A stretch of 64,000 bases of DNA from Polyangiaceae bacterium. Lineage in GTDB: Bacteria > Myxococcota_A > Polyangia > Polyangiales > Polyangiaceae. Positions 17,923 through 26,207 of the stretch are shown piece by piece (position 1 is the stretch's first letter; each line of letters begins with the position of its first letter). Below the pieces are notes generated by a model, which was not told the DNA's origin, ran no database searches, and was given only the letters and a program-made list of their open reading frames with translations. The stretch is from NCBI GenBank assembly GCA_015075635.1, contig JABTUA010000002.1, positions 2,670,708 through 2,734,707 of the forward strand, given 5' to 3'. Both the position numbers and the translations under genes were made by a program.

Positions 17923-19214
17923 GCGTCCGCCTTCGCGTCGTCGAGGACGGGGCCGAGCTCGAGCAGGTGCTCCGGCAGCTCGAGCTGCGCGGAGAGTCCG
18001 ATCTCGAGCGAGTCGAGCCCGCAGTCCGCGAGGTGCTCGCCGCGGTGAAGCGCGAAGGTGACGCCGCCGTGCGGCGCTACGTGCGCCAGTTCGAGCGGCG
18101 CGAGCCAGAGGCGCTGCTCCTCGGCGACTACGGCGGGGAGGCGGCGCTCTCGAGCCTCGATCCCGCGCTCGCCGCGGCCCTCACGGAGGCGGCGGCACGC
18201 ATCCGGCGCTTCCACGAGCACCAAGCCGCACAAACCGCGAGCTTCGAGTACGAGGAGGGCGGCGTCCGCCTCGGCACCCGCGTGCGCCCGCTCGGGCGGG
18301 TGGGCGTGTACGCGCCCGGTGGCAAGGCGCGTTACCCGTCGAGCGTGCTGATGTGCGCGGTGATCGCGCGCGTCGCGGGCGTGAGGGAGATCATCGTGGC
18401 GACGCCGGACGCGAGCCTCGAGGTCCGCGCGGCCTGTCACCTGGCCGGTGTCGATGCCATCCTCGACGCCGGCGGCGCCCAGGCAATCGCGGCCCTCGCC
18501 CACGGGACCGAAACGGTGCCGCGCGTGGACAAGATCGTGGGCCCCGGCAACATCTACGTCGCCGCGGCGAAGCGCCTGGTGTTCGGACAGGTGGACATCG
18601 ACAGCATCGCAGGCCCCAGCGAGATCCTGGTCATCGCCGACGACAGCGCGGACGCCGACGTGATCGCCGCAGACTTGCTCTCGCAGGCGGAGCACGACGA
18701 GGCGGCCTACCCCTTGCTCTTGACCACCTGCTCGGCGCTCGCTGCAAAGGTCCAGGCGGCGCTGGCAGTGCGGCTGGCCGAGCTCCCGCGCAGGGCGATC
18801 GCGGAGGCGTCGGTGGAGGCCAACGGCTGGGCCCTGGTGGCGCCCGACGCGGAAGCCCTGATCGCCATCGCCAATCGCCTGGCGGCCGAGCACGTGGCCC
18901 TTCACGTGAAGGACGCGCGCGAGGTGGCGGCCCGCGTGAGCCACGCCGGCGCGCTGTTCATCGGCGGCATGACGCCGGAGGCCGCCGGAGACTACGTCGC
19001 AGGTCCCTCCCACGTGCTGCCCACCGGCGGCGCCGCCCGCTACGGCTCCCCCCTCGGCGTCTACGACTTCGTGGCCCGGACCTCGCTCATCCAGTACTCC
19101 GCCGAGGCGCTGGTCGCCGCCGCCCCTGGGATCGAGACCTTGGCGCGGGCCGAGGGCCTGGAAGCCCACGCCCGGGCGGTCTCCGTGCGAACCTCCAAGA
19201 CTTCGCGGGGTTAG
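17919..19214 (+). CDS. hisD: Histidinol dehydrogenase
   Basis: HisD oxidises L-histidinol to L-histidine in two NAD-dependent steps. The 431-residue protein has the family motifs [20 protein letters not shown] (quoted in part), [35 protein letters not shown] (zinc and catalytic residues) and the C-terminal [19 protein letters not shown] chose GTG 17919 because the longer frame runs through the SUKH gene in a different reading frame, and because the resulting length is usual. No other his genes occur in the window, so this is a detached hisD coupled to a SUKH gene. Confidence 0.96.
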   Translation: MSVRLRVVEDGAELEQVLRQLELRGESDLERVEPAVREVLAAVKREGDAAVRRYVRQFERREPEALLLGDYGGEAALSSLDPALAAALTEAAARIRRFHEHQAAQTASFEYEEGGVRLGTRVRPLGRVGVYAPGGKARYPSSVLMCAVIARVAGVREIIVATPDASLEVRAACHLAGVDAILDAGGAQAIAALAHGTETVPRVDKIVGPGNIYVAAAKRLVFGQVDIDSIAGPSEILVIADDSADADVIAADLLSQAEHDEAAYPLLLTTCSALAAKVQAALAVRLAELPRRAIAEASVEANGWALVAPDAEALIAIANRLAAEHVALHVKDAREVAARVSHAGALFIGGMTPEAAGDYVAGPSHVLPTGGAARYGSPLGVYDFVARTSLIQYSAEALVAAAPGIETLARAEGLEAHARAVSVRTSKTSRG

Positions 19215-19313
19215 GGCCGATCCGCTCCGGCCCGTCGCGGGACCGCCCCTGTCCCGTTGCGAGTTAGACCTCTAACGGCTAGGGTGCGCCGCCTTTCAGC
19301 CAGGGCCGGTCCT

Positions 19314-19351
19314 CAGTGCAAATCCCCCGATATTCGCGGGGAAACGCACTG
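19314..19351 (+). promoter_or_regulatory. Inverted repeat overlapping the -24 region of the metalloprotease promoter
   Basis: CAGTGC (19314-19319) pairs with GCACTG (19346-19351), and inside it CCCCG (19325-19329) pairs with CGGGG (19337-19341) around a 7-nt loop. The right arm overlaps the GG of the candidate sigma54 element. It may be an operator or the transcript end of hisD; there is no T-tract, so an operator is my preferred reading. Confidence 0.4.
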
Positions 19352-19365
19352 GCTTGGGACTTGCT
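19350..19365 (+). promoter_or_regulatory. Candidate sigma54 (-24/-12) promoter for the metalloprotease lipoprotein
   Basis: TGGCTTGGGACTTGCT matches the consensus TGGCACGRNNNTTGCW at every fixed position except the two bases after TGGC, with the exact GG-to-GC spacing. The predicted transcript start lies about 12 bp downstream of the GC, leaving a leader of roughly 110 nt to ATG 19486. At least one sigma54-type activator with an intact GAFTGA motif is encoded in the window (28810-32346). Confidence 0.5.
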
Positions 19366-19485
19366 TACTGGCCCCGAGGCTCGGAGCTCATTGACCGCTC
19401 GAGTGCCCTCTGCGCCCCGGCGCACGGGACCCTCTGGCGGTGAACGAACCCGAACTTCCCCGAGCGAACCTTGAAGGAGAGCGGC

Positions 19486-22400
19486 ATGAATAGGTGGACA
19501 CGACGGCTTCTGCAGGGGCTGTCACTGCTGGCGTTGGGCAGCGTGGGGTGCGCTGAAGAGCGCGAGCCCATCAACCGGGTCCAGGCAGACGCCCTGGCGA
19601 AGTCTTTCTTCGTCGGCAACCTGAAGGACCACGACGACAACCCCGTGTTCTATTGGCGAAACTTCGTCGTCGACGGGACGGAAGCCCAGAGCATGGTGGG
19701 CATCGGGTCGTGGGGCGGCGTCGACAAGATCCGCTTCGAGATCACCGAGCACATGCTCTTCGCCCGCAAGGCGTACCCCATCGCGGACGGCGCGGACAAC
19801 AAGGGCACGAACACGGCGAACGGCACCCTGGTCGCCGCCTACGCCATCTCCAACCACTTCGACATCAAGCGGGACTACAACCCGCAGACCGGCGAAGAGC
19901 TCAACGTCATCAACGAGAACTCGAGCGACCGCCCCTGGTACGAGCGCGAGTACTTCCGCGTGGACTGGTCGGTCAACATGGTCGACTCGCCCATGTGGAG
20001 CGACATGTTCAGCGGGAAGCTGTTCGGCGACCTCAAGGTCACGCCGATCGCCTACTACGTGAACGACAAGGCTCACGCCGACGCGCCGCACTTCGACCCG
20101 AAGGAAGGCTACTTCGACGTCACGAACAAGTTCTTCGTGGCGCCGGACCAGATGCAGTCGCCGTTCATCGACCTCAAGGGTCAGATCCCGGCCTGTATCC
20201 TGATCGGCTTCTACACCGGCACCGCCATCGACAACTGCGACCCGCAGGAAGCCGTGGTCCGCAGCTCCTACTGGCGCGTGGACAAGGTGCCCAGCGCCGC
20301 CGACTTCGAGCCCTTCGAGAACACCAAGGCGCAGCTGGACATCGTCGGCAACCCCGGCGGTCTCGGTGACGCCTTCTCGGTCGGCATCGTGACGCCGCCG
20401 CGCGTCGATTGGGACCCACAGTACGGGTACACCGACGAGCACATGAAGCGGTTCATGCACGTCCACAACATCTGGATCCAGAGCCACCAGCTCCGCGGCA
20501 GCTGCCAGACCGACGACCAGTGCGGCGGCGGCGCTTGCCTCCCGGTTCCCGATCCGGCGACCGGCAAGCCGACCTCGGCTCGCGCCTGCACCGTTGCCTG
20601 TAACTACAAGGCCCGCGGCGACTCCGACAGCGACGGCACCGACGACCAGTGCGCGAACGCCAACACGGGCTACGCCGGCAACGGCGGCTCGCAGTGCAGC
20701 GCCCGCAACTGGTGCACCCTCCCGTACCGCGATCGCAAGATCAAGACGATGGCGTACTGGCTGAACAAGGAGACTCCTGCCGAGCTCACCGATCCGGTCG
20801 ATCCGAACGGCAACCGGGTCCTCGACGGCGCCGGCAACCCGGTCCGCGGCCCCTCGGAGGACCTGACCTACAGCTGGAACCAGCTGATGGCGCACTCGGT
20901 GGCCAAGGCCCGCGAGGTCGAGTGCCGCCGCACCGGCAGCGGCGACCGCGCCGGCTGCTTCGCGCAGTACTTCGAGCCGGGTCAGACCGAAATGGTCGGC
21001 TTCGGCGGCTGGGGTCTGCCCAAGGTCAAGCCGATGGAAGACGACGTGCTCGTCGCCTGCCACAACCCGGTCCGCGCCTATGACCACAAGGTCTGCGGCC
21101 CGGTCGGCTACAGCGCCCGCGTCGGCGATATCCGCCACAACTTCATGTACTACTGGCCCTACGCCTCCCGCGCTCCCTGGGGCGGCATCGCCAACTGGAA
21201 CGCCGATCCGACGACCGGCATGATCATCGGCGCCGCCGCCACGACCATGGGCCGCTCGGCCACCTACGCCGCCGCGATGGTGCGCGACATCATCATGGTG
21301 GCCAACGGTGAGCTCAGCATGACGGACATCACCAACGGTACGCCCGCCACGCTGTACGAGCGCCGGCTGCAGAACGGCTACCAGCCCACGCAGGCGCTGA
21401 GCCCCGAGCAGATCAAGAGCCGCATCGACGCCATCGACGCCAAGCACGCCACCGAGATGATCGCGCCGAAGGAGCTCCCCGGCGCTACCGTCAAGGAGAA
21501 GATCGGCCAGGCCGTCAAGATGATTCCGAAGACGGTGGCGGGCCTCGGCCCGGCATCGACCTCGGCTCTCCAGTACGAGGCCATCGCCGAGAAGGTGCGC
21601 GGCACGGAGTTCGAAGCCCAGCTCGTGGACCAGAACTGGCTGGTGGACGCCGCCGGCATGGGACCCGGCACCACCATCAAGGAAGTGATGGAGTACGTCT
21701 CGCCGCTTCGCGGCATGGACGAGGGCCGAATGGGCGGCATCCGCCAGCTCATCGACCTCAAGATGCAGTCGCGCGGCATCTGCTTCCCGGACATCTTCGC
21801 CGGCAACGTCGGCAACCTGGACGTCCAGGGCGTCGCCAAGTACTTCGCGGCGAAGTTCAACGACGACGCGATCAAGCAGAACTTCCCCGAGTACGGCTCC
21901 GCCGATCCGAGCATGCTGAGCAAGAAGCGGGCGGAGCTCATCTACAACCAGCTCTGGAAGGAGACCTTCAAGGGCATCGCCCTGCACGAGGTCGGCCACT
22001 CCCTGGGCATGCTCCACCAGTTCTCCTCGTCCTTCGACTCGGCGAACTTCCTCCCGCAGTACTGGCAGCTCCGCACCCAAGAGGGCAACGCCACCAAGAG
22101 CTGCGAGGGCAAGGCGCGCACGGGTGACACCTGGTCGGCTGGCAGCGACAGCTGCATGGGTCCGCGCTACCTCGACCCGGAGACGGACGACGAGATGGGT
22201 CAGGCCGGCGAGTCCCGCCCGGGCATCGCGTACTTCGGCCACACCTCCACCATGGAGTACCAGAACGAGCGCTTCTTCGAGACGGTGGGTCTCGGCTCCT
22301 ACGATCTGCACACCATGGGCCTGCTCTACGGCCGCGTGCTCCAGACCTTCGACGGGGACATCCACGGTCAAGCGGATCAGGAGGACTGGTCGTTCCGCAA

Positions 22401-24099
22401 CTGGACGCAGCTCACCGAGCAGAACTACGTGAACTGGGACAACCCGGACGTCTCTGCGATCGTCGGCGGCAAGACCCTTCAGCCGATGCACTACACGGAG
22501 CAGGCGCGTCGCTTCAAGGTGTTCGAGCCGAGCATGTGCCGGCCCGCCACCAACGAGGAGAAGGCGCACGCCGAGTGGCGCATCGTTCACGGGCAGGTCT
22601 GCACCTTCCCGCAGAAGGACTACGGCTCGTGGAGCGACTTCGAGGACGGTCTGCCCGACAGCAAGCCGTCTTGGATGAGCGCGGACGAGGACTCGATGAG
22701 CAAGTGGCGCGTCAAGCCGAGCTCGAAGTCCGCCGGAGGCATGGTCCGCTGGCCGTACCGCTGGGGCGTGGGCTCGAACTCCTACGTGCACACCAACCCG
22801 AGCGACGCGGGCGCGGACATCTACGAGGTCGTGTCCGAGACGATTCGGAAGTTCAAGTACGGCTACCCGTTCCAGTACTTCCGCCGTCAGAACCGCGACT
22901 GGTACTACCGCACGCTCCCCTCGCGCGTGATCAACGGCTTCTACGAGCGCCTCCGCGCGTTCCACTGGAGCATGGCGAACACCAACGCTCGCTTCAACTC
23001 GTTCGGCAGCTCGGTCTTCGCGGCCATCGCCAGCTCGGATGACTGGTGGCGTCCGTACGTGATCGCCGAGACCGACATGTTCAACAACATCGCTCTGGCG
23101 CTCTTGCAGCCGCAGATCGGTGCCTATCGCCCGGCGGTCAAGCCGATCGACAGCATCGAGACGCTGTACGACCCGGAGGGTGGCGGCTCGATCTCCGCCG
23201 AGTTCGAGATCGACGCCTCGACCGGACGCTTCATCGACCCCAACTTCGACAGCACGTCCAAGGGCGGCGGCTCCTGGAACTACCAGGAGTGGGTCAACCA
23301 CACGGGCTTCACCGTGGAGAAGGCCGAAGCGGCCCGGGCGCTGACCGACGGTCGCAGCGTGTTCTCGACCATCTCGCGCGAGAACTACCTCGACGGTCGT
23401 AACGTCAACATCAACTACCGGAGCGACATGCCGGATCAGATCGACCGCCTCCTCGGCGGCCTGCTGTCCGGTGACTACGAGACCATCGCGCCGTACGTGG
23501 ACGACCTGGGAGACGACATCGACGGGAACGGCTTGCCGAACCCGGTGGTGCACGCCTTCGATCTGGGCGGCGCTTCGCCGAAGCGTCCGGCCGGCGCGAA
23601 GCTGGTGTTCCCGAACGTCGGCTACAAGCAGTCGCTCGGTACCCTGGTGTTCGCCCACATCTTCGCCCGCCTGAACGGCGACCTCCAGCTCTCGAACAAG
23701 ATGCGCATCTGGGTCGACGGCATGACCGGCGAGATCAAGATCGCCGATGCGCAGCAGATTCGCTTCACCAACCCGGAGAGCGGCTACACCTACGTCGCCA
23801 AGAAGTACGGTCCGCAGACCATCGACGGCAAGACGGTGGACAAGGGCATCGGCTCGCGCATGGTCGCGCGAGGCAACGCCCTGCTCAAGGAGGTCTACGA
23901 GACCAGCGGCGTGGACGCCTTCGGCAGCCCGATCGTGACCTACGACGCCAACAACGAGCCGGTGTTCAAGCAGGGCTACTCGGAGGCGGCGCTGAACGAG
24001 CTCCGCGCCTGGGTCGGCACGCTGGACGCCGCGGTGCAGATCGGCAACCTGGTCGGATACGGTCCGTTCTACGGAATGGGCGGCATCGACTGGGAGTGA
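19486..24099 (+). CDS. Giant zinc-dependent metalloprotease lipoprotein (metzincin)
   Basis: The 1537-residue protein has a basic N-terminus, a hydrophobic stretch and a lipobox-like GSVGC at about residue 23, so it is probably exported and lipidated. The zinc site HEVGHSLGMLH (about residues 833-843) is a full metzincin HExxHxxGxxH, and a Met-turn candidate STMEY lies about 80 residues later. The layout resembles the DUF5117/DUF4953-type zinc proteases of Gram-negative bacteria, though it is longer than usual. An inserted Cys-rich region (DDQCGGGACLP, about residues 344-410) is unusual for that group. The start ATG 19486 follows AAGGAGA at 19474-19480; a TTG at 19471 is less likely. A sigma54-like promoter precedes it and a strong terminator follows. 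It appears monocistronic. Confidence 0.88.
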   Translation: MNRWTRRLLQGLSLLALGSVGCAEEREPINRVQADALAKSFFVGNLKDHDDNPVFYWRNFVVDGTEAQSMVGIGSWGGVDKIRFEITEHMLFARKAYPIADGADNKGTNTANGTLVAAYAISNHFDIKRDYNPQTGEELNVINENSSDRPWYEREYFRVDWSVNMVDSPMWSDMFSGKLFGDLKVTPIAYYVNDKAHADAPHFDPKEGYFDVTNKFFVAPDQMQSPFIDLKGQIPACILIGFYTGTAIDNCDPQEAVVRSSYWRVDKVPSAADFEPFENTKAQLDIVGNPGGLGDAFSVGIVTPPRVDWDPQYGYTDEHMKRFMHVHNIWIQSHQLRGSCQTDDQCGGGACLPVPDPATGKPTSARACTVACNYKARGDSDSDGTDDQCANANTGYAGNGGSQCSARNWCTLPYRDRKIKTMAYWLNKETPAELTDPVDPNGNRVLDGAGNPVRGPSEDLTYSWNQLMAHSVAKAREVECRRTGSGDRAGCFAQYFEPGQTEMVGFGGWGLPKVKPMEDDVLVACHNPVRAYDHKVCGPVGYSARVGDIRHNFMYYWPYASRAPWGGIANWNADPTTGMIIGAAATTMGRSATYAAAMVRDIIMVANGELSMTDITNGTPATLYERRLQNGYQPTQALSPEQIKSRIDAIDAKHATEMIAPKELPGATVKEKIGQAVKMIPKTVAGLGPASTSALQYEAIAEKVRGTEFEAQLVDQNWLVDAAGMGPGTTIKEVMEYVSPLRGMDEGRMGGIRQLIDLKMQSRGICFPDIFAGNVGNLDVQGVAKYFAAKFNDDAIKQNFPEYGSADPSMLSKKRAELIYNQLWKETFKGIALHEVGHSLGMLHQFSSSFDSANFLPQYWQLRTQEGNATKSCEGKARTGDTWSAGSDSCMGPRYLDPETDDEMGQAGESRPGIAYFGHTSTMEYQNERFFETVGLGSYDLHTMGLLYGRVLQTFDGDIHGQADQEDWSFRNWTQLTEQNYVNWDNPDVSAIVGGKTLQPMHYTEQARRFKVFEPSMCRPATNEEKAHAEWRIVHGQVCTFPQKDYGSWSDFEDGLPDSKPSWMSADEDSMSKWRVKPSSKSAGGMVRWPYRWGVGSNSYVHTNPSDAGADIYEVVSETIRKFKYGYPFQYFRRQNRDWYYRTLPSRVINGFYERLRAFHWSMANTNARFNSFGSSVFAAIASSDDWWRPYVIAETDMFNNIALALLQPQIGAYRPAVKPIDSIETLYDPEGGGSISAEFEIDASTGRFIDPNFDSTSKGGGSWNYQEWVNHTGFTVEKAEAARALTDGRSVFSTISRENYLDGRNVNINYRSDMPDQIDRLLGGLLSGDYETIAPYVDDLGDDIDGNGLPNPVVHAFDLGGASPKRPAGAKLVFPNVGYKQSLGTLVFAHIFARLNGDLQLSNKMRIWVDGMTGEIKIADAQQIRFTNPESGYTYVAKKYGPQTIDGKTVDKGIGSRMVARGNALLKEVYETSGVDAFGSPIVTYDANNEPVFKQGYSEAALNELRAWVGTLDAAVQIGNLVGYGPFYGMGGIDWE

Positions 24100-24139
24100 T
24101 CGACTGAACCAGAACGGGTGAGCCGTCACCCGCACGCGA

Positions 24140-24174
24140 GGCCCGGTGCGAAAGCGCCGGGCCTTCGTGTTTTG
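24140..24174 (+). terminator. Rho-independent-type terminator after the metalloprotease gene
   Basis: GGCCCGGTGC (24140-24149) and GCGCCGGGCC (24154-24163) form a 10-bp stem with one T-G wobble around a GAAA tetraloop, followed by TTCGTGTTTT. It lies 40 bp after the metalloprotease stop. Confidence 0.8.
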
Positions 24175-24240
24175 TGGGCGCGCTTCACCTGAACCGTGCG
24201 GGCCTCGGCGGGCGCGCGGGCCGGTGCTACCTTTGGCCGT

Positions 24241-24471
24241 ATGAACGCCCTGAAGGCGCACGTGGTGAACGGCCGCATCGTCGTCGATGAACCCACCGAC
24301 CTGCCGGACGGCACCGAGTTGTACCTGGTGCGGGCGCATTCCGATGATGAGATGGACGAAGAGGAGCGCGCAGAGCTCGAAGCCGCGATTGACGAAGGAC
24401 TTGACGACTTCGAGGCGGGGCGCATCGTCGACGAAGAGACCATTCGAGCGAAGTTGCGAGCCTACCGTTGA
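24241..24471 (+). CDS. Antitoxin of a ParE/RelE-type toxin-antitoxin pair
   Basis: This 76-residue acidic protein has an N-terminal beta-strand region (NGRIVVDEPTDLPDGTELYL) like the AF2212/DUF104-type antitoxin fold, then an acidic helical tail (DDEMDEEERAELEAAIDEG) that would wrap a toxin. Its TGA overlaps the toxin TTG by 4 nt (TTGA). In known pairs the antitoxin neutralises the toxin and represses the operon. No operator is obvious in the short upstream region. Confidence 0.75.
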   Translation: MNALKAHVVNGRIVVDEPTDLPDGTELYLVRAHSDDEMDEEERAELEAAIDEGLDDFEAGRIVDEETIRAKLRAYR

Positions 24472-24764
24472 AGCTCGAGCTTGCTGCGCGTGCCGACCGC
24501 GAGATCGAACGCGCCCTGAAGTGGTGGATGGAGCATCGCCAGGACGCGCCCGCGTTGCTCAGCGATGAGATCGGCGAGTACTTCGACAAGCTGAAGAAGT
24601 CGCCGATCTTGGGCGAGCCCTGGGGCACGCGCCGCGGAAAAGAGATCCGCCGGGTGCTCTTGCCCCGCACGAAGAAGAAGCTCTACGTGATGCGGCCAGA
24701 CCCGAACACCGTACGGGTCATCTGCTTCTGGGGCGGCCAGCGCGGCCGCGAGCCGAAGCTCTAG
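24468..24764 (+). CDS. RelE/ParE family toxin
   Basis: The 98-residue basic protein matches the RelE/ParE superfamily: a helical N-terminus (AARADREIERALKWWMEH), a GTRRGKEIRRVLLPRTKKKLYV core with the expected strands and basic residues, and a terminal strand VRVICFWGGQRG. Members cut mRNA at the ribosome or poison gyrase; which applies cannot be told here. The start is TTG 24468, overlapping the antitoxin stop, and no other start fits. Confidence 0.8.
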   Translation: MKLELAARADREIERALKWWMEHRQDAPALLSDEIGEYFDKLKKSPILGEPWGTRRGKEIRRVLLPRTKKKLYVMRPDPNTVRVICFWGGQRGREPKL

Positions 24765-25088
24765 GGCGCGCCCTTCTTAGCCGCCGAAAACACGCGTCCC
24801 CGCGCGCGAGCGCGGCCGCGCTCGCGTCTCGGCGCGCGAAGCTAGGCTGAAACTCGCGTCAGGGGTTTTCGTCGCCGAGCGAGGACCTCGTGTCTGGTCT
24901 CTGCCGTGCCGTCTCGATGGTGTGAGCATGGCCAGCGCTGACCGAGTCCGTCCAACGCCCGCGTTTGAGCTGGGGCGGCGCGTATCAGTGAAGAACCTCG
25001 GTGACGAGAGCCGTGCTCGCCGCCGTCAGCCCCAACGTGCGGCTGGACGGCCTGCCAGCCGGTTCGGGTCAATGGCGAGCGCGAGCGC
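24765..25088. other. Intergenic region between convergent units, with a 22-bp palindrome
   Basis: The region between the toxin stop and the stop of the FHA gene holds no convincing gene. Its only clear structure is the perfect palindrome at 24805-24826. A short open frame starting near 24922 has no ribosome site or family. Confidence 0.5.
24805..24826. repeat. Perfect 22-bp palindrome
   Basis: The arms CGCGAGCGCGG and CCGCGCTCGCG are exact reverse complements with no spacer. It lies about 40 bp after the toxin gene. It could end transcripts from both sides, but there is no T-tract on either strand. Confidence 0.6.
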
Positions 25089-26051
25089 TCACGGCACCGC
25101 GGACAGGTACCCGCGCTTGATCAGCGCCTTGATGATCTCCGCGGTTTCCAGGTCGGTCACCGCGGTGCGGTCGAAGAGCGCGGCGATCGACGACGAGTTC
25201 AGCGCGAGCTGGAGCACGTCGAGGTGGCTGGGCTCGAGCTCGTGCAACGGTGCTTCGAGCGGCGTGCGCAGCTGCAGGCGATTCTCGAGCGGTGGCAGAT
25301 CGTCCAGCAACCGGTTCAGCTCGTCCTGCTGCCGGAAGCCCTCCATCAACAGGCTCTGCACGCTGGTGTTCCAAGGGTTCGGAGGCTCCTCTGCAGCCGG
25401 CGGCTCCAGCTCGAAGACGCCGCTCTGCCAGGCCAGCATGCGATATGCAGCCTTGGCGGCGGACAACTGAGGCATGCCCTCGATCATGGCGTGGGCGACC
25501 AGCCCCGTACTGAGGTAGATGCGGCCGGTGAGGGTCTCCGTGCGAATCACCAGCACGCCGTTCTTCTTCGACGTGCCGAACAGCTGGAGCAGATCCGGCA
25601 GCGGGATCTCCTCGATGTTGCCCGTCATGCGCGGGGCTTCACCGACCATCGTGCGCTGCTGCATGGTCGCGGCTGGCCTGCGCGCTGCCCCCGAGCCCTC
25701 GGTCCGGACGTCCTCCAGCGGAACGGACACGACCTTGAGGATGCTCGTCCCGACCAGGACGCGATCGCCCTCGCGCAGAGTCGCGCGCTGGATCTTCTCG
25801 CCGTTGACGAAGGTCCCGTTGGTGGACCCCAGATCTTCGATGCTGATGACGCCGCCGTTCATGCTGATCTGAGCGTGGCGGCGCGACACCATCTCCTCGA
25901 CCAGCACCATGTCGAGGTCGCTGGAGCGGCCGATCACGATCTGGCGGCCCTCCTCGAGCGGGTACTCGCCCCCCTGGTACTTGCCGGAAATGAACCGCAG
26001 CGCGAGGCGGGTGGGACCGCCGGCGGGGGGATTCGCGAGTCTGTCGGCCAT
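25089..26051 (-). CDS. FHA-domain protein with DUF4388 (PATAN-like) C-terminal region
   Basis: The 320-residue cytoplasmic protein has an FHA domain at about residues 20-100, with the phosphothreonine-binding signature IVIGRSSDLDMVL, VSRRHAQI and DLGSTNGTFVNG. A DUF4388-type module follows from about residue 135: GNIEEIPLPDLLQLFGTSKKNGVLVI, quoted in part, and GRIYLSTGLVAHA. The C-terminus is a small helical region. In myxobacteria such proteins read Ser/Thr kinase signals, and the zinc-ribbon kinase in this window is one possible source. I chose ATG 26051, which leaves a promoter-like element 70-100 bp upstream. Confidence 0.88.
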   Translation of the reverse strand: MADRLANPPAGGPTRLALRFISGKYQGGEYPLEEGRQIVIGRSSDLDMVLVEEMVSRRHAQISMNGGVISIEDLGSTNGTFVNGEKIQRATLREGDRVLVGTSILKVVSVPLEDVRTEGSGAARRPAATMQQRTMVGEAPRMTGNIEEIPLPDLLQLFGTSKKNGVLVIRTETLTGRIYLSTGLVAHAMIEGMPQLSAAKAAYRMLAWQSGVFELEPPAAEEPPNPWNTSVQSLLMEGFRQQDELNRLLDDLPPLENRLQLRTPLEAPLHELEPSHLDVLQLALNSSSIAALFDRTAVTDLETAEIIKALIKRGYLSAVP

Positions 26052-26122
26052 CACGGTTGGTAGCCCTCGGACACGACTCCCGGACGGGGAGGCGGGCCCG
26101 CGATGAGCGTAGGGTCCACAAA

Positions 26123-26152
26123 AAGATAGGGCCTGCGTGAAGATAGGGTCAA
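26123..26152 (-). promoter_or_regulatory. Sigma70-like promoter for the FHA gene
   Basis: On the minus strand TTGACC (26152-26147) and TATCTT (26128-26123) are 18 bp apart, close to -35/-10 spacing. An AAGATAGGG direct repeat (26123-26131 and 26140-26148 on plus) overlaps it and might be an operator. The predicted leader to ATG 26051 is about 65 nt. Confidence 0.45.
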
Positions 26153-26207
26153 GCAAGCCGCACAGGTCGCGGTGCTTTGGCTGCGCCAGGGCAGGCGAAC
26201 CAACGGG

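Noticed and set aside
19522-24339. A 1605-codon open frame antisense to the metalloprotease gene.
   Set aside because: Strong third-position GC in the real gene removes stop codons from the complementary frame. The product is Arg/Val/Ala/His-rich with no domain, and the plus-strand gene has a signal peptide, ribosome binding site and zinc motif.
24922-25470. A 182-codon plus-strand Ser-rich frame.
   Set aside because: Most of it is antisense to the FHA gene; there is no ribosome binding site or family.
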